From NCBI RefSeq assembly GCF_036788415.1, contig NZ_DAIQNN010000027.1, positions 1 to 37,377 on the forward strand: a DNA stretch of 37,377 nucleotides, given 5' to 3'. This document shows, piece by piece, positions 31,575 to 37,377 of the stretch. Position numbers and translations under genes: made by a program. Under the pieces are notes generated by a model. That model ran no database searches. It was given only the letters and a program-made list of their open reading frames with translations, and had not been told where the DNA came from. The stretch is from Rubrimonas sp036788415. Its GTDB lineage: Bacteria > Pseudomonadota > Alphaproteobacteria > Rhodobacterales > Rhodobacteraceae. Within the stretch, counting starts at the first letter, position 1; every line of letters starts with the position of its first letter.

Positions 31575-32567
31575 ATGGACCGATTGTCGGAGATGGAGGC
31601 GTTCATCCGGGTCGTCGATCTGGGCGGATTCACGGACGCCGCCCGCAAGATGGGCGTCTCGAAATCGGCGGTGTCCAAGCATGTCTCCTCGCTCGAGGCG
31701 CGGCTCGGCGCGCGGCTGCTGAACCGCACCACCCGCCGCGTCAGCCCGACCGAGATCGGGCTCGCCTATTACGACCGCGCGCGCCGGGTGCTCGACGACG
31801 CCGCCGAAGCGGACGCCATGGCCGCCTCGATGCAGGAGACGCCGCGGGGCGAGTTGCGGGTGTCTGCGCCGCTGAGCTTCGGGGTCCGGCGGCTGGCGCC
31901 GGCGGTCGCGTCCTTCCTGCGCGCCTATCCGGACGTCTCGGCGCGGGTCTCGCTCGACGACCGCTTCGTGGAGCTGGTGGCCGAGGGCTTCGACCTCGCC
32001 GTGCGGGTCGGCGCGCTGCCCGACAGCACGCTGATGGCGCGCAAGCTCGCCGAGACCGACCTGCTGCTGATCGCCTCCCCCGCCTATCTGGCGCGGCGGG
32101 GCGCGCCCCAGAGCCTCGACGACCTCGCCGAGCACGATCTGCTGCACTACTCCAACCTCGCCTCTGGCGCGATGTGGAAGCTGCGCGGGGCGCATGGCGA
32201 GGAAAAGCAGGTGCGCGCGCTCGGGCGGCTGACCATGAACAACGGCGACGCGCTGCTGCGCGCCGCGATCGACGGGCTCGGCGTCGTGCTGTCGCCCGCC
32301 TTCATCTGCGCGGACGCGCTGCGGGAGGGCGAAGTGGTCGAGATCCTGCCGCAGGCCCGCCCCGAGCCGCTGGGGGTGTGGGCGGTGCATCCGGCGGGGC
32401 GGTTCCCGCAGCCCAAGCTGCGCGCCTTCATCGACCATCTGGCCGAAAGCTTCCGGGGCGCGGGGCCCGGCTGGGGCGCTTACGAGGCGCCCGCCCCCTC
32501 CAGCGCGAACGCTGTCAGGTCGGGCACTATGCGCGCCGCGGCGCTGAAATCCTCGTCCGCCGTATAG
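31575..32567 (+). CDS. LysR-family regulator (CrgA-like)
   Basis: A 330-residue transcription factor. The winged-helix domain is MDRLSEMEAFIRVVDLGGFTDAARKMGVSKSAVSKHVSSLEARLG, with the typical TTRRVSPTEIGLAYYDRAR linker. The effector-binding domain opens TPRGELRVSAPLSFG and contains DRFVELVAEGFDLAVRVGALPDS, which marks the CrgA/AaeR-like branch rather than CbbR. It is about 30 residues longer than usual (about 300). The extra tail from about residue 300 (YEAPAPSSANAVRSG...) is read from DNA that is antisense to the cbbY 3' end, an 88-bp convergent overlap. ATG 31575 is preceded by GCAGGGG. It is divergent from the polyamine-type ABC operon, a probable target. Confidence 0.88.
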   Translation: MDRLSEMEAFIRVVDLGGFTDAARKMGVSKSAVSKHVSSLEARLGARLLNRTTRRVSPTEIGLAYYDRARRVLDDAAEADAMAASMQETPRGELRVSAPLSFGVRRLAPAVASFLRAYPDVSARVSLDDRFVELVAEGFDLAVRVGALPDSTLMARKLAETDLLLIASPAYLARRGAPQSLDDLAEHDLLHYSNLASGAMWKLRGAHGEEKQVRALGRLTMNNGDALLRAAIDGLGVVLSPAFICADALREGEVVEILPQARPEPLGVWAVHPAGRFPQPKLRAFIDHLAESFRGAGPGWGAYEAPAPSSANAVRSGTMRAAALKSSSAV

Positions 32568-33169
32568 GCCGAGGGCGTCGCCACCACGCGCAGCCCGGCG
32601 GCGCGGGCCGAGGCGACGCCGTTGGCGCTGTCCTCGAAGGCCAGGCAGGCCTCGGGCGGCAGGCCGAGGCGGGACAACGCGAGCAGGAACACGTCGGGCG
32701 CGGGCTTCTTGGCGGCCACCTCGTCGCCGGCGGCGATCACGTCGAATACGTCTTCCGCATCGACGCCCCAGCAACAGCGGCAGAGCGCCTCGACATTGGG
32801 GCGGTTGGTGGTGGTGGCGACGGCGAGCGCCAGCCCCGCCGCGCGCGCCCGCGCGACCAGATCGGCGATTCCGGGGCGCAGGGAGAGCCCGCCTTCGGCG
32901 AGGATGTCGCCGTAGCGGGCGGTCTTGCGGACATGCAGCGCCGCGATGCGCTCGGGCGAGAGCGGCCCGCCTTCGGGCGCGAGATCGCGCTGATAGGCCG
33001 CCATCCGCTCCTTGCCCCCGGTGGTGCGCAGCAGAATCTTGTAGGTCGGACGGTCCCAGACCCACGGCACGCCCTCGGCGGCGAAGGTCTCGTTGAAGGC
33101 GCGGCGATGCGCCTCCTCGGTCTCCGCCAGCGTGCCGTCCACGTCGAAGATCAGCGCGCGCAAGCTCAT
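32480..33169 (-). CDS. cbbY: CbbY, xylulose-1,5-bisphosphate phosphatase
   Basis: A 229-residue HAD phosphatase of the CbbY group, which removes xylulose 1,5-bisphosphate, a RuBisCO misfire product and inhibitor. Motif I is FDVDGTLAETEEAHRRAFNETF with both aspartates. Motif II is AVATTTNRPNVEAL, motif III AAKKPAPDVFLLAL, and motif IV FEDSANGVASARAAG. The helical cap contains TTGGKERMAAY, the typical substrate loop. The start overlaps the cbbZ stop by 4 nt (ATGA). It is the last gene of the cbb cluster in this window. Its 3' end overlaps the lysR reading frame by 88 bp on the opposite strand. Confidence 0.92.
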   Translation of the reverse strand: MSLRALIFDVDGTLAETEEAHRRAFNETFAAEGVPWVWDRPTYKILLRTTGGKERMAAYQRDLAPEGGPLSPERIAALHVRKTARYGDILAEGGLSLRPGIADLVARARAAGLALAVATTTNRPNVEALCRCCWGVDAEDVFDVIAAGDEVAAKKPAPDVFLLALSRLGLPPEACLAFEDSANGVASARAAGLRVVATPSAYTADEDFSAAARIVPDLTAFALEGAGAS

Positions 33170-33834
33170 GCGGCGGAGCGGGTCAGAACCCAGGGCGCCA
33201 GCGCGTCGAAATGGTCGAACACGAAATCGGCGTCCATCTGCTCGAGCGGCGTCTTGCGGTAGCCATGGGCGTAGAGCGCCATGGTCAGCCCGGCGCCGCG
33301 CGCCGTCTCGACATCGGTCTCGCTGTCGCCGACATAGAGCGCGCCGGTCGCGCCGACCTTCTCCAGAACGAGCCGCGGCATGGCGGGGTCGGGCTTGCGG
33401 ACGGGCAGGCTGTCGCCGGCGGCCACGGCGTCGAACATCCCGCCCCAGCCGAGCGCGTCGAGCAGGTTGAGCGTCGGCGCCATCGGCTTGTTGGTGCACA
33501 GGCCGAGCCGGAAGCCCGCCGCCTTCAGCGCGAGCATCGCCGCTTCCGCGCCGGGGAAAGGCGCGTTGTCGGCGCCGGGGGCCTCGGCGTAAAGCTCCTC
33601 GAAGCGCTCGACATGGGCCGCCAGTTGCACGGCGTCCGCCGTCAGGCCGCGCGCAGCCAGCGCGCGCTCGACCAGTTTCGCCGCGCCATGGCCGATGAAG
33701 CTGCGGGTCTCGGCGAGGTCGAGCGGCTCCGCGCCAAGCTCCTCCAGCATGATGCGCGCGATCTTCTGGATCGCGGGCGCGCTGTCGACCAGCGTGCCGT
33801 CGAGATCGAAGACGACAAGTTTCACCGCACTCAT
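33166..33834 (-). CDS. cbbZ: Phosphoglycolate phosphatase CbbZ
   Basis: A 222-residue HAD enzyme that dephosphorylates 2-phosphoglycolate made by the oxygenase activity of RuBisCO. Motif I is FDLDGTLVDSAPAIQKIA, motif II LGLCTNKPMAPTL, motif III PVRKPDPAMPRLVLE, and motif IV YVGDSETDVETARGAG, followed by the family's YGYR-like AHGYRKTP. Length is typical for Gph/CbbZ. The start overlaps the rpe stop by 4 nt and its stop overlaps the cbbY start by 4 nt. Confidence 0.93.
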   Translation of the reverse strand: MSAVKLVVFDLDGTLVDSAPAIQKIARIMLEELGAEPLDLAETRSFIGHGAAKLVERALAARGLTADAVQLAAHVERFEELYAEAPGADNAPFPGAEAAMLALKAAGFRLGLCTNKPMAPTLNLLDALGWGGMFDAVAAGDSLPVRKPDPAMPRLVLEKVGATGALYVGDSETDVETARGAGLTMALYAHGYRKTPLEQMDADFVFDHFDALAPWVLTRSAA

Positions 33835-34529
33835 GCCGCCTGCCTCGCGCCTTCGGCGGCGGCCCGCAGGGCGCGGATGTTCTCGCCGTAGATTTCGGGC
33901 TTCCCGACCGAACCGCCCTTGAACACCGCCGAACCCGCAACGAGGCAGTCGGCGCCGGCCTCGACCACCAGCGGCGCAGTCTCGGGCGTCACGCCGCCGT
34001 CGATCTGGATGTGGATCGGCCGGTCGCCGATCATCCGCCGGATGCGCCGGGTCTTCTCGACGCCGGACTGGATGAATTTCTGCCCGCCGAAGCCGGGGTT
34101 CACCGTCATCACCAGCACCAGATCGCACAGGTCGAGCACATGCTCGATCGCCTCGGCGGGTGTGCCGGGGTTCAGCACGACCCCCGACTTCACGCCCTGC
34201 GCCCGGATCGCCTGCAGCGTGCGGTGGATGTGCGGCCCGGCCTCGACATGGGCCGAGATCAGGTCGGCGCCCGCTTCGGCGTAGGCCTCGATATAGGGGT
34301 CCACCGGCGCGATCATCAGATGGACGTCCATGAAGGTCTTCACATGCGGGCGGAACGCCTTGACCGCCGGCGGGCCGAAAGTGAGGTTCGGCACGAAATG
34401 GCCGTCCATCACGTCGACATGCACCCAGTCGGCGCCCTGCGCCTCGATGGCCTGAATCTCGCGGCCGAAATCGGCGAAATCGGCCGACAGGATCGACGGC
34501 GCGATCTTGATGCTGCGGTCGAAGCTCAT
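33831..34529 (-). CDS. rpe: Ribulose-phosphate 3-epimerase
   Basis: A 232-residue TIM-barrel enzyme (CbbE) that interconverts xylulose 5-phosphate and ribulose 5-phosphate in the Calvin cycle and pentose phosphate pathway. Hallmarks are IAPSILSADFADFGREI (about 11-27), the catalytic Asp and metal His in WVHVDVMDGHFVPNLTFGP, LVLVMTVNPGFGGQKF, and IQIDGGVTPETAPLVVEAGAD. Residues ADCLVAGSAVFKG form the phosphate site. It overlaps cbbX by 4 nt upstream and cbbZ by 4 nt downstream. Confidence 0.96.
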   Translation of the reverse strand: MSFDRSIKIAPSILSADFADFGREIQAIEAQGADWVHVDVMDGHFVPNLTFGPPAVKAFRPHVKTFMDVHLMIAPVDPYIEAYAEAGADLISAHVEAGPHIHRTLQAIRAQGVKSGVVLNPGTPAEAIEHVLDLCDLVLVMTVNPGFGGQKFIQSGVEKTRRIRRMIGDRPIHIQIDGGVTPETAPLVVEAGADCLVAGSAVFKGGSVGKPEIYGENIRALRAAAEGARQAA

Positions 34530-35452
34530 TGCGCGGCGCTCCTCTCGGAATCGAGCCCGCCCTTGAAGACGCGGCTCGCGCGGATGTCGGACTCGTCGAT
34601 GGTGCTCAGCGCGGTCGCGTCGAGCGGGCCCTTCGCCTCCGAGAACAGGCGGTTGGCCTGCCGCAGCCGCGCGCGGTCGAGCGCGTTGCGGATCGAGCGG
34701 GCGTTGGCGAAATGCGGCTGCTGGCGGCGCAGGTCGATGTATTCGGCCATCGCCTTCTCGGCGGCGGGTGTGAAGAGATAGCTCTGCGCGTCGAGCATGT
34801 GCCTGGCGATGCGCAGCATCTCCTCGCTCGTGTAGTCCGGAAACTCGATGTGATGCGCGATGCGCGAGCGGAAGCCGGGATTGGCGGCGAAGAACTTGTC
34901 CATCCGGTCGGCGTAACCGGCCATGATCACCACGAGGTCATCGCGGTTGTTCTCCATGACCTGGAGCAGGATCTCGATGGCTTCCTGCCCGTAGTCGCGC
35001 TCGTTGTCGGGCTTGTAGAGGTAATAGGCCTCGTCGATGAACAGCACGCCGCCCATCGCCTTCTTGAGCACTTCCTTGGTCTTGGGCGCGGTGTGGCCGA
35101 TATACTGGCCCACGAGGTCGTCGCGCGTGACGCTGACGAGATGGCCCTTGCGGACATAGCCGAGCCGCTTCAGCAGCCCGGCCATCATCAGCGCGACCGT
35201 GGTCTTGCCGGTGCCGGGGTTGCCGGTGAAGCTCATGTGCAGGGTGGGCGTGTCGTGGCTGAGCCCCATCGCCTTGCGGGCGCGCTCGACGAGCAGCAGC
35301 GCCGCCGTCTCGCGGATGCGCTTCTTGACCGGCGCGAGGCCGATCATGTCGCGGTCGAGTTCCTCCAGCACTTCGGCGACGCCGGAGGAGCGGTATTCCT
35401 CGGCGAGGTCGATGGCGGTCGGGCGCGGCGGCTCGGCGTCGTCGGCGGACAT
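34526..35452 (-). CDS. cbbX: Red-type RuBisCO activase CbbX
   Basis: A 308-residue AAA+ ATPase that remodels inhibited red-type RuBisCO, using RuBP as an effector and pulling on the CbbL C-terminus. Walker A is SFTGNPGTGKTTVALMM (about 73-89). The pore-loop region DLVGQYIGHTAPKT follows; then Walker B GGVLFIDEAYYLY, sensor NPGFRSRIAHHIEFPDY and the arginine region HFANARSIRNALDRARLRQ. Length is standard. ATG 35452 has AGGGAG upstream. A strong stem-loop in the 68-bp gap to cbbS could lower its expression relative to RuBisCO, as expected for a catalytic chaperone. Confidence 0.96.
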   Translation of the reverse strand: MSADDAEPPRPTAIDLAEEYRSSGVAEVLEELDRDMIGLAPVKKRIRETAALLLVERARKAMGLSHDTPTLHMSFTGNPGTGKTTVALMMAGLLKRLGYVRKGHLVSVTRDDLVGQYIGHTAPKTKEVLKKAMGGVLFIDEAYYLYKPDNERDYGQEAIEILLQVMENNRDDLVVIMAGYADRMDKFFAANPGFRSRIAHHIEFPDYTSEEMLRIARHMLDAQSYLFTPAAEKAMAEYIDLRRQQPHFANARSIRNALDRARLRQANRLFSEAKGPLDATALSTIDESDIRASRVFKGGLDSERSAAQ

Positions 35453-35480
35453 CGGCGTCTCCCTGACGGTGTTTTCGGTG

Positions 35481-35504
35481 GGCGCCGCCCCTGCGGGCGG
35501 CGCC
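35481..35504 (-). repeat. Intercistronic stem-loop between cbbS and cbbX
   Basis: Perfect 10-bp inverted repeat, arms 35481-35490 (GGCGCCGCCC) and 35495-35504 (GGGCGGCGCC), 4-nt loop, in the 68-bp gap after cbbS. In the leftward transcript the hairpin is followed by CACCGAAAAC, not by a T-run. Probably a partial terminator or mRNA stabiliser that keeps cbbLS message high compared with cbbX and the distal genes. Confidence 0.65.
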
Positions 35505-35520
35505 GGGTTTCATCGCGCGC

Positions 35521-35910
35521 TCAGCGGCGCACGTCGTGGGTGTAGGCCACCGAGCGGCCCTGCACTTCGGTGCGGGTCATGTGGATGGTCGGCTCGTCCT
35601 TGGGGCGGTTGACGATGAAGGACATCGTCACCGTCTCGAAGCCGCGCGTGCTGTCGAAGGCGTTGAGGCGGATATAGGCCTGCCCGTGCGCCTTGCGGCA
35701 CTCCTCCAGCTCCATCATCACGCCCTTGGCGTCCTTCAGGTCGAACATGGGGTTGCCCCACATCTCCCAATAGGTGTTGCGCGGATGCGGGTCGTAGCTG
35801 AACTCGACGCCGATCGCCCAGTTCCTGCCGAGGCAGTACTCGACCTGCGCGGTGATCTGCTCGTCGGTCAGGTCGGGCAGGAAGGAAAAGCAGCCCTGCG
35901 TGATGCGCAT
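35521..35910 (-). CDS. cbbS: RuBisCO small subunit, red type (form IC)
   Basis: A 129-residue small subunit of form I RuBisCO. The N-terminus MRITQGCFSFLPDLTDEQI, then YCLGRNWAIGVEFSYDPHPRNTYWEMWG and CRKAHGQAYIRLNAFDSTRGFET, mark the red-type form. The final ~30 residues (from about 105, PTIHMTRTEVQGRSVAYTH) are the beta-hairpin extension that fills the central solvent channel in red-type enzymes and is absent from green-type ones. It starts 12 bp after cbbL; GGAG in that gap is its ribosome-binding site. Confidence 0.97.
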   Translation of the reverse strand: MRITQGCFSFLPDLTDEQITAQVEYCLGRNWAIGVEFSYDPHPRNTYWEMWGNPMFDLKDAKGVMMELEECRKAHGQAYIRLNAFDSTRGFETVTMSFIVNRPKDEPTIHMTRTEVQGRSVAYTHDVRR

Positions 35911-35922
35911 GTTCTCGTCTCC

Positions 35923-37377
35923 TCAGACCGAGACCGACGCGGTCGGGACGAAGTCCGACGTGTCGGTGGAGGTGTAGTTGAAAGTGATGTTGCCCCAGAC
36001 GTCGAGCGCGGCTTCGAGCGGCTTGCACCACTTGGCGGCGGCGCGCAGGATTTCGGGGCCTTCGTTCTTGATGTCGCGGCCCTCGTTGCGGGCGAGCACC
36101 ATCGCCTCGAGCGCGACGCGGTTGGCGGTGGCGCCGGCCTGGATGCCCATCGGGTGGCCGATGGTGCCGCCGCCGAACTGCAGGACGACGTCGTCGCCGA
36201 ACAGGTCGAGAAGCTGGTGCATCTGGCCGGCGTGAATGCCGCCCGAGGCGACCGGCATGACCTTGCGCAGGTCGGCCCAGTCCTGCTCGAAGAAGATGCC
36301 GCGCGGCAGGTCGACTTCGTTCTTCATCTCGCGGCAGACGTTGTAATAGCCCTGCACGGTCATCGGGTCGCCTTCCAGCTTGCCCACCGCAGTGCCGGTG
36401 TGCAGGTGGTCGACGCCGGCGAGCCGCAGCCACTTCGCGATGACGCGGAAGCTGATGCCGTGGTTCTTCTGGCGGGTGTAGGTGCCGTGGCCCGCGCGGT
36501 GCATGTGCAGGATCATGTCGTTCTGGCGGCACCATTCGCTGATCGACTGGATCGCCGTCCAGCCGATGATCAGGTCCACCATCACGATGACCGAGCCGAG
36601 CTCCTTGGCGAGTTCGGCGCGGCGATACATCTCCTCCATCGTGCCGGCGGTGATGTTGAGGTAGTGGCCCTTCACCTCGCCGGTCTGCGCCGAGGCGAGG
36701 TTGACCGCCTCCATGCAGTAGAGGAACCGGTCGCGCCAGTGCATGAAGGGCTGCGAGTTGATGTTCTCGTCGTCCTTGGTGAAATCGAGCCCGCCCTTGA
36801 GCGCCTCGTACACGACGCGGCCATAGTTGCGCCCCGACAGGCCCAGTTTCGGCTTCACGGTCGCGCCGAGCAGCGGCCGCCCGTAGCAGTTGAGCCGTTC
36901 GCGTTCCACCACGATGCCGGTGGCGGGACCCTGGAAGGTCTTCACGTAAGCCACGGGCAGGCGCATGTCCTCGAGCCGGAGCGCCTTGAGCGGCTTGAAG
37001 CCGAACACGTTGCCGATGATCGACGCGGTCAGGTTGGCGATGGAGCCGGGTTCGAAGAGGTCGAGATCATAGGCGATGTAGGCGAAGAATTCGCCCGCGC
37101 TGTTGGGGACCGGGTCCACGCGATAGGCTTTCGCGCGGTATTTTTCGCAGGCGGTCAGCCGGTCGGTCCAGACCACGGTCCACGTGGCGGTGGAGCTTTC
37201 GCCCGCGACGGCGGCGGCGGCTTCGACCGGGTCCACGCCCTCCTGCGGGGTGATCCGGAACAGGGCGATGATGTCAGTGTCCTTGGGTTCGTAATCGGGT
37301 TCCCAATAGCCCATCTGGGCGTATTTCATCACGCCGGCGGCGTAGCGTTTCTTGCCGTCCTTGACCGTCTTTGCATC
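35923..37377 (-). CDS. cbbL: RuBisCO large subunit, form IC (N-terminal few residues outside window)
   Basis: Ribulose-1,5-bisphosphate carboxylase large subunit. 484 residues are visible; the frame is open at the right edge and only about 2-5 N-terminal residues are missing (form IC is about 486-488). Active-site blocks: GATVKPKLGLSG with the first catalytic Lys, GLDFTKDDENIN with the carbamylated Lys and metal-binding Asp/Glu, MHRAGHGTYTRQKNHGI, and loop 6 DLRKVMPVASGGIHAGQM. ALFRITPQEGVDPVEAAAAVAGESSTATW is the red-type N-terminal domain. The tail DTSDFVPTASVSV is the part CbbX handles. A GTG-ATG at 37330 is an internal position, not the start. Confidence 0.97.
   Translation of the reverse strand, partial: DAKTVKDGKKRYAAGVMKYAQMGYWEPDYEPKDTDIIALFRITPQEGVDPVEAAAAVAGESSTATWTVVWTDRLTACEKYRAKAYRVDPVPNSAGEFFAYIAYDLDLFEPGSIANLTASIIGNVFGFKPLKALRLEDMRLPVAYVKTFQGPATGIVVERERLNCYGRPLLGATVKPKLGLSGRNYGRVVYEALKGGLDFTKDDENINSQPFMHWRDRFLYCMEAVNLASAQTGEVKGHYLNITAGTMEEMYRRAELAKELGSVIVMVDLIIGWTAIQSISEWCRQNDMILHMHRAGHGTYTRQKNHGISFRVIAKWLRLAGVDHLHTGTAVGKLEGDPMTVQGYYNVCREMKNEVDLPRGIFFEQDWADLRKVMPVASGGIHAGQMHQLLDLFGDDVVLQFGGGTIGHPMGIQAGATANRVALEAMVLARNEGRDIKNEGPEILRAAAKWCKPLEAALDVWGNITFNYTSTDTSDFVPTASVSV

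Noticed and set aside
31575..32567. CbbR, the Calvin-cycle regulator
   Set aside because: The effector domain is of CrgA/AaeR type and the DNA-binding domain lacks the CbbR style. The gene sits at the distal end of the cbb cluster, divergent from an ABC operon, not upstream of cbb genes.
37330..37332. GTG at 37332 as cbbL start
   Set aside because: The conserved CbbL N-terminus (DGKKRYAAGVMKYAQMGYW) continues upstream to the window edge in the same frame.
1..37377. tRNA, rRNA, CRISPR, insertion sequences or prophage
   Set aside because: No cloverleaf-type TPsiC arm, spaced direct repeats, transposase or phage gene was recognised on either strand.

Overview
This window is GC-rich, densely packed chromosomal DNA from an alphaproteobacterium, most likely a Rhodobacterales-type organism. 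The evidence is the red-type (form IC) RuBisCO genes cbbL and cbbS followed by cbbX, the ErpA/Dgt and Ppx/RlmE neighbour pairs, the TauE plus TIGR02186-type pair, TrmFO, and a predicted FnrL-type operator. The genus cannot be fixed from this sequence. I see no tRNA, rRNA, CRISPR array, insertion sequence or prophage gene. The window reads as core and metabolic chromosome rather than a mobile island.

Layout. 1-4203: the 5' part of guaB runs off the left edge. Divergent from it is a two-gene proton-channel/OmpA-like motor pair with a very long coiled coil in the second protein. 4225-6743: a FadL-type outer-membrane protein, the only long non-coding stretch (about 770 bp), and a cytochrome b561 gene behind an FNR-type palindrome. 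6749-11232 (minus strand): an ABC-F ATPase (Uup type), a 53-residue exported protein, an unrecognised membrane-anchored protein, and trmFO. 11255-14118 (minus): a TIGR02186-like membrane protein overlapping a TauE/SafE exporter, then a PfkB-family kinase. 14352-15443 (plus): an orphan protein of unknown function. 15464-18000 (minus): a YhhQ-type queuosine-precursor transporter, a HAD phosphatase and a dGTPase-like HD protein; erpA is divergent from the last. 18534-22517 (minus): rlmE, ppx/gppA and two tandem exported rhodaneses. 22628-25009 (minus): SseB-like protein, lipoprotein alpha/beta hydrolase and HD nucleotidase. prfC is divergent from this last group.

26762-31303 (minus) is a complete spermidine/putrescine-type ABC importer: ATPase, binding protein and two permeases, transcribed in that order. 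A CrgA-like LysR regulator is divergent from it. 32480-37377 (minus) is the distal part of a Calvin-Benson-Bassham operon in the order cbbL, cbbS, cbbX, rpe (cbbE), cbbZ, cbbY. RuBisCO subunits come first, then the red-type activase, the pentose epimerase and two HAD phosphatases that remove RuBisCO by-products (2-phosphoglycolate, xylulose 1,5-bisphosphate). The last four genes overlap by 4 nt each.

Recurring theme: perfect GC-rich stem-loops without a U-tract lie directly after genes whose product should be needed in excess (cbbS before cbbX; binding protein before permeases; exported rhodanese before ppx). This suggests transcript stabilisation or partial attenuation as a way of setting expression ratios. 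The least explained material is the coiled-coil motor pair, the 53-aa/316-aa exported and membrane pair, the 363-aa orphan, and the non-coding block upstream of cytochrome b561.
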